A DNA stretch of 27,658 nucleotides, taken from assembly GCA_003220955.1 (NCBI GenBank), contig QHTW01000185.1:290-27947 (forward strand). Direction: 5' to 3'. Positions within the stretch are counted from its first letter, which is position 1; each line of letters starts with the position of its first letter. The translations under genes were made by a program, and so were the position numbers. This stretch comes from Gemmatimonadota bacterium. Its GTDB lineage: Bacteria; Gemmatimonadota; Gemmatimonadetes; Gemmatimonadales; GWC2-71-9. Shown one piece after another: positions 8,688 to 17,267 of the stretch. Below the pieces are notes generated by a model. The model ran no database searches, had not been told where the DNA came from, and worked only from the letters and a program-made list of their open reading frames with translations.

Positions 8688-10028
8688 CTAGTCCGACATC
8701 TCGTGCAGGCACTCGTCGATGATCCGGAGAGCGGTGTCGACGTCGTATTCGTCGATGACGAGCGGCGGCGCGAGCCGCAGCGAGCTCTTCCCGCAGCCGA
8801 GCAGCAGCAGGCCTTTGGTGAACGCGCGATCCACCAGCTCGCGCACGATCTCGGGGGCGGGCTCGCGCGTGCCGCGGTCCTTCACGAATTCGACGCCCAC
8901 CATGAGCCCGCGGCCTCGGACGTCGCCGATGGCGGCATACTTGTCCTGGAGCTTCCGCGCGCCGCCGATCAGGCGGTCGCCCATCTTCGTGACGTTGCGG
9001 AGCAGCTCCTGCTCGACAATCTCGAGTGTGGCGAGTGCCGCGGCGCAGCACACCGGGTTGCCACCGAAGGTTGTCCCGTGCGCACCGGGCTGCCATTTCA
9101 TGATCGACTCTTTCGCGATGATCGCGCCGATCGGCATGCCGCTTCCCAAGCCCTTGGCAGACAGCAGAATGTCCGGCTCGATCCCCTCGTACTCGCACGC
9201 CCACATCTTGCCGGTCCGTCCCACGCCGCACTGCACCTCGTCGCAGACGAGCAGGATGCCGTAGCGATCGCACAGCTCGCGGAGGTCTCGCAGATAGCCC
9301 GCCGGCGGCACGACGTAGCCTCCCTCGCCCTGGATCGGTTCGACGAAAATCGCGGCCACGCTATCGGGCGGCACTTTCTTGGCGAAGAGCTCCTCCTCGA
9401 TCCACGACGTGCATCGCCTGGTGCACTCCGACTCGCCGCGGCAATACTCGCAGCGGTAGCGATAGCCATACGGGACGTGATGGATCTCGGGGAGGAAGGG
9501 TGGGAAGCCCGAACGCTGCACCGCTTTGCTGGCCGTGAGGCTGAGGCCGCCGTAGCTCCGGCCGTGGAAGGCGCCGAGGAAGCCGACGATGGCGGGACGG
9601 CCGGTCGAGTGCCGGGCCAGCTTGATCGCGCCTTCGACCGCTTCCGTGCCCGAGTTCGACAGGAACACGCGCTTCTTACTTGGCCCGGGCGCGAGCTGGG
9701 CGAGCCGCTCGCACAGCGCCGCGAAGCTCTCGTAGTAGAAGTCCGAGCCGCAGATATGAAGGAAGCGCGCCGCGGCGTCCTGGACCGCCTTCACGACTTT
9801 GGGATGCCCGTAGCCCGTGGACGCCACCGCGATGCCTGCCATGAAGTCGAGGAAGCGATTGCCGTCCACGTCCTCGACCACGGCGCGCTCACCGCGCGCC
9901 ACGGCGAGCGGATACTCCTTGGGGTACGACGTCGACGCGAAGCGGTCCTGGCGGGCGACGATCGCGCGGGCCTTTGGCCCCGGCGGCGGCACGACGATGC
10001 GGGGATAATCGCGGGCCGGCGCGGTCAT
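8688..10028 (-). CDS. Class-III PLP aminotransferase (GabT / acetylornithine-like)
   Basis: 446 residues from ATG 10028, whose ATGA overlaps the stop of the upstream aminotransferase. A longer in-frame extension lies inside that gene and is rejected. Class-III features: SNSGTEAVEGAIKLAR (cofactor phosphate), FVEPIQGEGGYVVP, VCDEVQCGVGRTGKMWA (PLP-binding Asp), and the Schiff-base Lys at about residue 292 in SAKGLGSGMPIG. A Cys-rich stretch (CEYC then CTRRC) lies before the FVEP strand. Probable reaction: transfer of an omega- or alpha-amino group from an amino acid to a keto acid. Exact substrates are not determinable; some close families are amino-acid racemases. It is the second gene of the six-gene unit. 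Confidence 0.85.
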   Translation of the reverse strand: MTAPARDYPRIVVPPPGPKARAIVARQDRFASTSYPKEYPLAVARGERAVVEDVDGNRFLDFMAGIAVASTGYGHPKVVKAVQDAAARFLHICGSDFYYESFAALCERLAQLAPGPSKKRVFLSNSGTEAVEGAIKLARHSTGRPAIVGFLGAFHGRSYGGLSLTASKAVQRSGFPPFLPEIHHVPYGYRYRCEYCRGESECTRRCTSWIEEELFAKKVPPDSVAAIFVEPIQGEGGYVVPPAGYLRDLRELCDRYGILLVCDEVQCGVGRTGKMWACEYEGIEPDILLSAKGLGSGMPIGAIIAKESIMKWQPGAHGTTFGGNPVCCAAALATLEIVEQELLRNVTKMGDRLIGGARKLQDKYAAIGDVRGRGLMVGVEFVKDRGTREPAPEIVRELVDRAFTKGLLLLGCGKSSLRLAPPLVIDEYDVDTALRIIDECLHEMSD

Positions 10029-11380
10029 GTCCGAACCGTCAGCTTGAGAAGCGTCTTCTCGAGCGCCTGGGTCAAACGCCCCACAATCTCGTCGATCTCC
10101 AGCTCCGCAATGATGAACGGCGGCGCGACCATCACGAGATCGCCGTTCGTGCCATCGGCGTGTCCGACGTTGGGCCACACCGTGATCCCGGCATCGAGTG
10201 CCGCATCGGTGAATCGTTCCGCGAATTTTGCCGACCGCGGGAACGGGGCTCGACTCGCCTTGTCTTCGACGAATTCGATGCCGGCGAGGAGTCCACGCCC
10301 ACGGACGTCACCCACGTGCGGCAGGTCGGTGAGGAACCGCAGCCGCTCGTGCAGCACGCGCCCCATCTGCGCACAGCGCTCCACGAGCTTGTGCTGCTTG
10401 AGGTAGCGCATCGTCGCGACGCCGGCGGCGCACGCAACCGGGTGATGCGAGAATGTCTGCGCGTGCATGAAGTTCCCGGAGCCGTTGGCCACAGCGTCCA
10501 CGATTTTCTCAGGCGCCGCGATGGCCGACAGCGCCGCGTAACCGCCGGAGATCCCTTTCCCCAGCGTCATGATGTCAGGCGCGACGCCGTAGGGCTCGAT
10601 CGCCCACCAGGTCCCGGTCCGGCCGACGCCGACCAACACCTCGTCGGCGATGAACAACACGTCATGCCGGTCGCAGATCTCGCGCACGCGGCGGAAGTAC
10701 TCGGGACGAGGCGTCGACCCGCCGGTCGAGGAGCCGCCGACCGGTTCCGCGATGAACGCGGCGACATTCTCGGCGCCGAGCTCGGTGATGGCCTCTTCGA
10801 GGACGTTGCCGCTGCAGACGGGACAGGAGGCGTTCTGGCCGCCGCACTCGCAGCGGTAGGGATAGGACGCCGGGATGCGGTGGACGTCGACGAGCCAGGG
10901 GCGGAACATCGCCTTGTAGGCCTCGCGCGCGGATGCAGACAAGGCGAGCAGCGTGCTGCCGTGGTAGCCGGGGCCGAGGGCGATGATGCGATGCTTGTCG
11001 GGTCGGCCGCGCTCGATCCAGTACTGCCGCGCCAGCTTCAGCGCGGCTTCGACGGCCTCCGACCCACTACAGAGGAAGTAGACCTTGGAGAGATCGCCTG
11101 GCAGGGTGGCGGCGATTTCATCGGCCAGGTCCTCGACGGGGCCGTTGGTGAACATCGTACCGGAGAGATAGCCGTATTGCCGGCATTGCTTGGCGATCGA
11201 GTCGGCGATTTCGGGGTTGGAATGGCCGATGTTGGCGACGTAGGCGCCGCCGACGGCGTCGAGGTAGCGTTTGCCGCGCTCGTCGATGAGCCAGCAGCCC
11301 TCGCCGCGCACGATCTTCGGGTACTCGTAGCCCAGCTTGCGGTAGAAGACGTGGCTGTTCGGGTAGCGGTGTGCGGTCAC
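10025..11380 (-). CDS. Class-III PLP aminotransferase (YodT-like)
   Basis: 451 residues from GTG 11380 (N-terminus TAHRYPNSHVFYRKLGYEYP). It has the class-III core: LCSGSEAVEAALKLARQYW, AAFIAEPVGGSSTGG, FIADEVLVGVGRTGTWWA, and PLP Lys at about residue 274 in TLGKGISGG. A Cys cluster (CEC then CPVC) lies before the AEP strand, at a place comparable to the Cys cluster of its neighbour. The beginning (YPKIVRGEGCWLID.RGKRYLDA.GGAYVANIGH) recalls Bacillus YodT, which sits beside CoA-transferase genes in a beta-lysine degradation cluster. That comparison is from memory, so the specificity is only a suggestion. It is the first gene of the unit; no strong Shine-Dalgarno or promoter was recognised in the 58-bp gap to the divergent tRNA gene. 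Confidence 0.85.
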   Translation of the reverse strand: MTAHRYPNSHVFYRKLGYEYPKIVRGEGCWLIDERGKRYLDAVGGAYVANIGHSNPEIADSIAKQCRQYGYLSGTMFTNGPVEDLADEIAATLPGDLSKVYFLCSGSEAVEAALKLARQYWIERGRPDKHRIIALGPGYHGSTLLALSASAREAYKAMFRPWLVDVHRIPASYPYRCECGGQNASCPVCSGNVLEEAITELGAENVAAFIAEPVGGSSTGGSTPRPEYFRRVREICDRHDVLFIADEVLVGVGRTGTWWAIEPYGVAPDIMTLGKGISGGYAALSAIAAPEKIVDAVANGSGNFMHAQTFSHHPVACAAGVATMRYLKQHKLVERCAQMGRVLHERLRFLTDLPHVGDVRGRGLLAGIEFVEDKASRAPFPRSAKFAERFTDAALDAGITVWPNVGHADGTNGDLVMVAPPFIIAELEIDEIVGRLTQALEKTLLKLTVRT

Positions 11381-11438
11381 GTCGCAAAGCTACTGCATGG
11401 ACTGCCGGCCGTCATTAACTTGCATCCCGGCGAGACAC

Positions 11439-11509
11439 TGGCCCCTCGTCCAATGGCAGGACAGCGGACTTTGGATCCGTTAATCTAGGTTCGAATCCTA
11501 GGGGGCCAA
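11439..11509 (+). tRNA. tRNA-Gln (anticodon UUG)
   Basis: A full cloverleaf folds in 71 bases. The acceptor TGGCCCC pairs with GGGGCCA plus discriminator A. The D stem is GTCC/GGAC. The anticodon stem GCGGA/TCCGT (one G-U) closes the loop CTTTGGA with anticodon TTG. The T arm is CTAGG-TTCGAAT-CCTAG. The 3' CCA is not encoded. The gene is convergent with the PD40 lipoprotein, whose stop codon is 12 bases downstream. No integration scar is seen. Confidence 0.95.
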
Positions 11510-11521
11510 TTGCGCATCGCG

Positions 11522-12481
11522 CTACTGCCCGCCCGGGCTCCGCGTCGACATCCACAGGTCTTGCATGCCGAAACCACCCGGCCGGATCGACGTGAAGATC
11601 AGTGTGCGACCGTCGCGCGAGAGCACCGGTTGCGAATCGAGATCCGGAGTGTTGATCGGCGCGTCCAAATGGGTTGGATTCGACCAGGGGTCTTGGGCGG
11701 ACTGGCGGGTGAAGCGCCAGATGTCGAAGTTGCCGAAGCCTCCCGCCCGCATCGAGGACAGCAGCAGCTCGTGACCGTCCGTGCTCACCGCTACTTTTTG
11801 GTCGGTCGCGGTCGGGTCGCTCAACTCCGGGACGAGGACCGCAGGGCCGAGCGCGTCGCCGTCATTCGACACCGCGACTCGATAGACGTCGATGCTGCCG
11901 CCGGCGGTCGGTCGATTAAAGTACACGAAGGCGTTCGGCTCTCCCGGCTCATGCACGTAAAACGTACCCTGCTCGTTGGCCGCCGTATTCACATCCGGTC
12001 CGAGGTTCACCGGAGGGGCCCAGACGTCCCCGTCCGCGCCGGTGCTCACGCGATGGGAGACGTAAACGTCGCCGAGGCCGAAACCACCGCCACGCGTACT
12101 ATAGAAAAACAGGAGGCGCCCGTCTTCGGACATCGTCGGGGCGGCGTCGATCGCGTCGCTGTTGATCGGCGCACCGAGATTCACCGGGGCTTCCCAATCA
12201 CAGGCCAGACAGCGGCGGTGCGACATCCAGATATCGAGGTTGCCGAGACCGCCGGTGCGTGTGGAGACGAAGAACAGTGTGTGCGCGTCGGACGAGAGGC
12301 CGGCGTTGGCCTCGACCGCGCTGGAGTTGATCACCGGGCCGAGGTTCACCGGCTCGGACCACTCGGAGCTGGCGAAGCGATCCGCCAGAAGCCCGGCAAC
12401 GATGGAGTCAGATTCGGGCCGGCAGGCGAGCAACACACTGAGCGGGGCAACAGCTCTACAAAAGCGACGTACGCTGATCAT
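11522..12481 (-). CDS. PD40-repeat lipoprotein
   Basis: 319 residues. ATG 12481 is chosen because GGAGGAG lies three bases upstream and the following residues form a lipoprotein signal (SVLLAC, lipobox Cys about residue 21). The mature chain is a run of beta-propeller blades with the recurring pattern W..PVNLG..IN...D..P.LS.DG..L.F.S.R.GG.G..DIW, the PD40 (WD40-like) type also seen in OmpA-associated periplasmic proteins. Five such units are visible, ending at DLWMSTRSPGGQ. No enzyme motif is present; a ligand- or glycan-binding role is a guess. Three 11-bp repeats lie 43-75 bp upstream of the start, so it may be controlled by a SARP regulator such as the one at 2094. A relic of a related gene end lies at 13518-13574. 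Confidence 0.85.
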   Translation of the reverse strand: MISVRRFCRAVAPLSVLLACRPESDSIVAGLLADRFASSEWSEPVNLGPVINSSAVEANAGLSSDAHTLFFVSTRTGGLGNLDIWMSHRRCLACDWEAPVNLGAPINSDAIDAAPTMSEDGRLLFFYSTRGGGFGLGDVYVSHRVSTGADGDVWAPPVNLGPDVNTAANEQGTFYVHEPGEPNAFVYFNRPTAGGSIDVYRVAVSNDGDALGPAVLVPELSDPTATDQKVAVSTDGHELLLSSMRAGGFGNFDIWRFTRQSAQDPWSNPTHLDAPINTPDLDSQPVLSRDGRTLIFTSIRPGGFGMQDLWMSTRSPGGQ

Positions 12482-12523
12482 CGGCTCCTCCGAAGAGCTG
12501 GACAGCCGATAACTTGAGCTCTC

Positions 12524-12556
12524 AGCGTTTGCGGAGCGTTTGCTGACCGTTCGCTG
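12524..12556. promoter_or_regulatory. Three tandem 11-bp repeats, candidate SARP operator
   Basis: Plus-strand units are AGCGTTTGCGG, AGCGTTTGCTG and ACCGTTCGCTG, in exact 11-bp register (a fourth, AGCCATCGGCG, is poor). On the minus strand they read C.AACG.T, the same core as the repeats at 2064-2096. They lie in the 136-bp divergent gap between the PD40 lipoprotein (start 12481) and the PP2C gene (start 12618). They are placed like SARP activation sites upstream of the lipoprotein promoter; GTTATC about 14 bases downstream on the minus strand is a possible -10. The regulatory role is inferred. Confidence 0.55.
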
Positions 12557-12617
12557 AGCCATCGGCGAGACTCTGGGGCCCTCTCCCCGAGGCTGGCCGG
12601 CCGCGCGAACGGGCAGC

Positions 12618-13523
12618 ATGTTTCCGGCGATGACTGCGCCGAGACAGGTCTCCATCTCGCCTGCTGACGCCGAACCGCGCCCGACGTCGACCAATATTGA
12701 CCTCTACGGCCTAAGCGATCGTGGCCGCGTGCGCTCGGACAATCAGGATCAGTTTCTCATCGCGAGCCTGCACAAGCTGCTGCGCGTGCACCAGTCGAGC
12801 CTGCCTCCCGAGGACATCACCACCCTGATCAGCGAGTCGCGGGGACACATCCTCCTCGTGGCCGACGGCGTGGGCGGCCGGCCCGACGGCCAGGCCGCGA
12901 GTGGCACGGTGGTCAAGACCATCGCGCACCACGTCACGCACCTGATGGATCTGTATCGCCGGCTCGACTCCAACAACGAAGCGACCTTCGTCTCAGAGCT
13001 CGAGAAATCGGTGCTCAAGAGCCACGACGTACTGGTAGAGGAAGGGAATAAGGAATACGGCGGGCACGGCGGGGCGACAACGCTCACCATGATTGCTGCC
13101 CTCTGGCCGCACGCGTACGTGATCCAGGTGGGCGACAGCCGCTGCTATCGGTTGCGCGACGGTCGGCTCGAGCGCATGACCGAGGACCAGACGATGGCTC
13201 AAGCGCTGGTCGAACAGGGCGCCCTGACCGAGACGGAGGCGCGCCGTTCCCCACTCCGCGGCATCCTCGCGAGTGCTCTTGGCGGGCGCGACATGACGCC
13301 GCGCATCCACGCCACCGACTGTCGCTGGGACGATGTGGTCCTGCTCTGCACCGACGGCCTCACCCGCCATGTGGGCGACGAGGAGATCGAGGCCGAGCTC
13401 CAGGCGATCCGCACGGCACCGGAGTCCTGCCGGCGGCTGATCCAGCTGGCGCTCGACCGCGGCGGCGAGGACAACGTGACCGTCGTGATCGGGCGGCTGA
13501 AGAACAAGCCGTCGGGCCTATAG
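12618..13523 (+). CDS. PP2C-family Ser/Thr protein phosphatase
   Basis: 301 residues, cytosolic (no signal or membrane segment). PP2C motifs appear in order: GRVRSDNQD (36-44), VADGVGG (81-87), GHGGATTLT (149-157), GDSRCYRLRDG (172-182), LCTDGLT (243-249) and GGEDNVTVV (282-290). The metal-binding aspartates are all present. It would remove phosphate from Ser/Thr residues and is a natural counterpart of the membrane kinase at 17976-21113, though the two are not in one operon. ATG 12630 (MTAPRQ) is an equally possible start; neither has a good Shine-Dalgarno. A ~29-residue insertion around 48-76, before the VADG motif, is not part of the core family pattern. Confidence 0.92.
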   Translation: MFPAMTAPRQVSISPADAEPRPTSTNIDLYGLSDRGRVRSDNQDQFLIASLHKLLRVHQSSLPPEDITTLISESRGHILLVADGVGGRPDGQAASGTVVKTIAHHVTHLMDLYRRLDSNNEATFVSELEKSVLKSHDVLVEEGNKEYGGHGGATTLTMIAALWPHAYVIQVGDSRCYRLRDGRLERMTEDQTMAQALVEQGALTETEARRSPLRGILASALGGRDMTPRIHATDCRWDDVVLLCTDGLTRHVGDEEIEAELQAIRTAPESCRRLIQLALDRGGEDNVTVVIGRLKNKPSGL

Positions 13524-13574
13524 CCCGCCTGGCCTTCGCGTCGACATCCAGAGATCCTCAAGACGATCGTCGCT
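13518..13574 (-). pseudogene. Relic of the C-terminus of a PD40 lipoprotein gene
   Basis: Minus-strand codons directly after the acpA-like stop read SDDRLEDLWMSTRRPGGL and then TAG. The last fourteen residues match the end of the intact PD40 lipoprotein (DLWMSTRSPGGQ at 11522), and the DNA is also close (both contain CGCGTCGACATCCA on the plus strand). It has no start and only 18 codons. It is best read as the stump of a second PD40 gene whose body was replaced or deleted. Its last codons overlap the PP2C stop. Confidence 0.65.
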
Positions 13575-14489
13575 TCACTGAGTAGCCGCAGCGGCAGACC
13601 GGACCATAGCTGTCACTGTCGGCGTGAAAAACTCCGTCATAGCGGGCGCCGCGGCCGCCGCTCCGGGGAACTGGGTGACCCCTAACGCCTCGAGCGTCAG
13701 ACGCAGCGTGCTCTCATGCTGGTACAGCGTGGTCGACTGGTGCGTCGCTTTCGTCTTGGGACCCACGACGATCCATGCGATCCGCCCCCCACCGTGCGTG
13801 TTGTCGCTCCCCGATTCGTCGAACGTGATGATCAGCAGGCCGTCCCGCTGGAACACCGCGCTCGCGAGCAGCGGCGCAATGTTGTTCTGCAACCAGGTGT
13901 CGGCCGTGGCCAGAGAACAGTCGTGCGCGTCGTTGCACAGGTTCGGCACGATGTTCGAGTAGTCCGGGAGCACATCGTTGGCGAGGTCGGTTGAGAACTG
14001 CGTGAACGGCACGAGGTTGCGGCGCTGGGCCGAGTCGGTCGCGACGTCGGACAGCAGCGCGAACACGTTGTGCTTGCGCGCGTACCGTCCCACGTCGGGC
14101 CCCGTGTAGCCGACCGACGGCAGATCCTCGGCGTACGACTTCCACGTTTTGCCCGCGGCCAGCAGGCGGCGCACGACGTTGTCCACGGTCACGATCGTGG
14201 AATAGCTGTCGTCGTTCGTGATGACCTGACCCGTCGCCAGCATGAAATAGTTGCCGATGGACGGATGCGTGTTGGCGTAGTACTGGGTCGCGAGGCCGTG
14301 CTGTTGCGCGAGACTGTTCAGGTACGGCATCGATGGGCTGCCGATCACCGCTGCGTAATCCTGGTTCTCCTCGGTCACGATGAACACGTGCCCCGCCCGG
14401 GGGGCGCCGCCGCCCGGAGGGCTCGGCCGCTCGCACCCTTCGAGGGTGACGAGTGTGAACCAGGCGAGGGCGGTAATCGAAGCGCGCAC
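13575..14489 (-). CDS. AcpA-like phosphoesterase lipoprotein (PF04185 type)
   Basis: 304 residues from GTG 14489, the best start because it opens a lipoprotein signal (VRASITALAWFTLVTLEGC) and lies just after the stop of the preceding gene. Family features are HVFIVTEENQDYAAVIG, the MPYLNSLAQQHGLATQYYANTHPSIGNYF region, and the metal-site stretch IITFDESGSDNTHGGGRIAW. PF04185 includes acid phosphatases AcpA and phospholipases C, so phosphate-ester hydrolysis outside the cytoplasmic membrane is likely; the substrate is open. Seven bases separate it from the upstream S9 peptidase frame (stop 14497), so the two were probably co-transcribed. The relic at 13518-13574 follows its stop in the same frame. 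Confidence 0.85.
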   Translation of the reverse strand: MRASITALAWFTLVTLEGCERPSPPGGGAPRAGHVFIVTEENQDYAAVIGSPSMPYLNSLAQQHGLATQYYANTHPSIGNYFMLATGQVITNDDSYSTIVTVDNVVRRLLAAGKTWKSYAEDLPSVGYTGPDVGRYARKHNVFALLSDVATDSAQRRNLVPFTQFSTDLANDVLPDYSNIVPNLCNDAHDCSLATADTWLQNNIAPLLASAVFQRDGLLIITFDESGSDNTHGGGRIAWIVVGPKTKATHQSTTLYQHESTLRLTLEALGVTQFPGAAAAAPAMTEFFTPTVTAMVRSAAAATQ

Positions 14490-14496
14490 GGCCAGC

Positions 14497-16748
14497 CTAC
14501 GGGAGCGCCGCCCTAGTCCCTCCCGTGGTCGTCGCCGCCGGCAGGTTGTCTTCCACAAACTTCGTCAGCAGCGTGTACAGATGCTGGCGCGTGTTGCCGC
14601 CGTAGATCCCGTGATTGCGGTTCGGATACACCATCAGCGAAAACGGCCGGTTCGCATCGACGAACGCGTTGACCATCGCCAGCGTGTTCTCGAAGTGCAC
14701 GTTGTCGTCGCCCGAGCCGTGCACGATGAGCAACCGCCCGCGCAGGTTCTTGGCGTACGTGAGCGGTGAGCCCTTGTCGTATCCGGCGGCGTTATCCTGT
14801 GGCAGGCCGTTGTACCGCTCCGTGTAGATCGTGTCGTAGTACTTCCAGTGCGTCACCGGCGCGACCGCGATGCCCATGCGATACACATCCGGCGCCTGCG
14901 TCAGCGCATTCAGCGTCATGAACCCGCCGTAGCTCCAGCCCCAGATGCCCACCCGTTTGGGGTCTACGTAGGGACGGGTGGCGATGGCGCGAGCGGCCGC
15001 GGCCTGGTCCTGGGTCTCGATCACGCCGAGCTGGCCGTAGATGATCTTCCGCCAGGCGCGGCCTCGGGCGCCGGTGCCGCGGTTGTCGACGCTGGCGACG
15101 ATGATCCCCCGCTGAGTGAGCAGGAGGTGCCACAAGTAGGTCGCGCCGCCCCACGAGTCCAGGACGGTCTGGGAGCCGGGTCCGCCATAGACGAAGAAGA
15201 GAACCGGGTACTGCTTGGAGGGGTCGAACCCCGGCGGCTTCATCATCCAGGAAGGCGGCGTTGAGCTTGATGCCGCTGCCGATATCGATTTGCCGGAACT
15301 CCGTCGCGCCCAGCCGCAGCCCCGCGAGTTTTGCCTTGAGCTCGGCATTGTCCACCAGCGTCCGCAGCGTGCGATTGTCCGGCAGACTCACGAGCGCGAT
15401 CGTCGGTGGCACGCCGAAGCGGGAGTACGTGTGGACGGCGTACCGGCTGCCGGGCGACATCGCGTAGGCGTGCCAGCCCGTTTCGCCCTGGGGCGTGAGG
15501 CGTTGCGCGGGCCCGCGCTTCGCGTAGTTGATGCGATAGAGGTAGCGCTGGGTCGGGTTGTCCGGTGAGGCGACGTAGTAGACCCATTTCCCAATCGTGT
15601 CCACGCGCTGTACCCCAAAGACGTCGAAATCTCCGTTCGTCAGTGGCCGCGGCGCGCCGCCGTCGCGCGGTATCAGGTACAGTTGCGACCAGCCGCTCCG
15701 CTCCGACATCCAGAGGATGTCCTTCCCACCGTTCAAAAACTGCAGCTGATCGAAATGATCGACCCACGGCACATCCGCTTCGGTGAACAGCGTCCGCGCC
15801 TGCCCCGTCTCCGCGTCGGCCAGCATGACGTGCAGGGTATCCTGGAGCCGGTTCATGTGCTGAATGACGAGCTCCTTCGACCCGCCCTTGGCGGGCACCC
15901 ACTCCATGCGCGCGATATAATTGTTGCGCAGATCGCCGGGGATATTCAGCCACCGCGTCTCGCCACCCGCGGCGCTCACCACCCCCGCTCGACCGGCGGA
16001 GTTCGTTTGCCCGGCTTTCGGGTACTGCACCGGTGTCGTGAACGCGTACAACGAGTCCGTGGCATTATAAAGGAGGAAGTCGCGCACGCCGGTCGCATCG
16101 AGCTGCCAGTAGGCGATCGACCGCCCGTCGGGATTCCAGCGCCCCGTTGATCGTGGTCCGCGAGCCGTCGCGCGTCAGCTGCGTGATCTTGCCGCCCGCG
16201 ATGTCCTCGACGTAGAGGTTGTACTCGCCGTAGCGAACCCAGCCCACCCGCCCGCCGTCGGGCGAGAACTTCGCGAACATGAGCGTCGAGGCGGGACCGG
16301 TGCCGCCGAGCTTCTTGAGCGTCCAGCCCGCGAGATCGAGCACCCAGTAGTCGCCGCGCGTATTCGTGCGCCACACCTGCCGCGAGTTGGTGAAGATGAG
16401 GAGGCGCCGGCCGTCGGCCGACCAGCTGTACTCTTCGACATTGAGCGGCGTCGTGTCACCGGGCGGCACCAACCGCGCCGCCGGCACCAAGATCGTCTTG
16501 AGGCCCGTCTCGGCGTCGTAGCGCACCAGATCCTGACCGGCTTTGCCGCCGACCGCCCGCTCCAGCGTCGTGTAGCCGGTGCCATCCGACAGCCAGACGA
16601 GCGCCGTGAGCGATCCGCCGCGAAACTCAGTCGATGCGAAGATGCGATCGACGGTGAGGAGACTCGAGTCGGCTGCCGGGCGCTGGGCAGCGAGCGTGCT
16701 GCCCAGCCCGGCAACGACAACAGCAGGTAGGTAAAGACGACGCAGCAT
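14497..16748 (-). pseudogene. S9 prolyl oligopeptidase (DPP-IV type), broken by two frame changes
   Basis: Three consecutive frames together give one secreted DPP-IV-like peptidase. Frame 1 starts at ATG 16748 with a signal peptide ending AAQ and carries the first propeller blades, to SRTTING. Frame 2 resumes at WNPDGRSIAYWQLDATG near 16140 and runs to GIKLNAAF. Frame 3 resumes at WMMKPPGFDPSKQYP near 15249 and holds the hydrolase domain with GWSYGGFM (Ser), GSGDDNVHFENT (Asp) and NRNHGIYGG (His). At the first switch the conserved segment around DWVYEEE, which holds the double-Glu substrate anchor in DPP-IV, is absent, so about 15-20 codons are lost. The second switch is a single extra base in a CC/GG run near 15250. 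All catalytic residues remain, so the damage is recent or artefactual. Confidence 0.85.
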
Positions 16749-16784
16749 CGTTTCGGATCCGATGAGAGTGGACCGGAACGATAG

Positions 16785-17267
16785 CTACTGGCGAGGCGGT
16801 CCGCCTCCCATGCGCCCCATGACCCGGGGCTTGGGCAATGAATCGAACTTCACCTGCTGGGACGCCGTGAGATTATTGCGGATGGCGCCGTACCACTGAT
16901 CGGCTTCAGCCTGGAACCCCTCCATTTCCGTACGCACACTGTCGAATTTGGCGCGCTGCGCGGGTGTAGGCTCTTGCCCGGGAGTAAATCCGCCGGAGGC
17001 CAGCATCTGCTGCCGGATGGCCTGGCGCCGCGCGGCGGCGTCCTTCATCACACCGTTCAGTGCGGTATGGGCCGGGGTGATTTTCGTGCGTTGATCGGCA
17101 CTCAGGCCCAGAGCCTGGCTGAGCGAGTCGATCGTCATCCAGTGATCTGGGGGCGGTTGGAAGCGGCGCTGGGCCATATCCGGCCCGCCCGCGGGCGGAG
17201 TCGGATTCTGGGCGAGCGCGGAACTCGCCAGGAGAGCGAAGAGTGTTGCAGCGGCAAGTGCGCGCAT
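16785..17267 (-). CDS. Spy/CpxP-like periplasmic protein (LTXXQ family)
   Basis: 160 residues from ATG 17267, preceded by GGAG about nine bases upstream. A more upstream ATG at 17294 has no such site. The signal peptide is MRALAAATLFALLASSALAQ. The mature part is short and helical, with two LTXXQ-type motifs (GLSADQRTKI and NLTASQQVKF) about 90 residues apart, as in Spy and CpxP chaperones. The C-terminus is Gly/Pro/Arg-rich. Likely a periplasmic stress or folding factor. The start codon lies inside a 15-bp inverted repeat (17261-17306), which suggests translational or operator control. Confidence 0.75.
   Translation of the reverse strand: MRALAAATLFALLASSALAQNPTPPAGGPDMAQRRFQPPPDHWMTIDSLSQALGLSADQRTKITPAHTALNGVMKDAAARRQAIRQQMLASGGFTPGQEPTPAQRAKFDSVRTEMEGFQAEADQWYGAIRNNLTASQQVKFDSLPKPRVMGRMGGGPPRQ

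Noticed and set aside
8682..11488. Long plus-strand open frames (574 and 504 codons) opposite the aminotransferase genes
   Set aside because: They lie antisense to genes with clear class-III aminotransferase motifs, have no domain logic and reflect high-GC codon bias.
11439..11522. tRNA-Gln as an integration site for a mobile element
   Set aside because: No integrase, no direct repeat of the tRNA 3' end and no foreign gene nearby.
12524..12567. Short CRISPR-like or tandem-repeat array
   Set aside because: Units are 11 bp with no spacers and lie in a promoter gap; a regulator site fits better.
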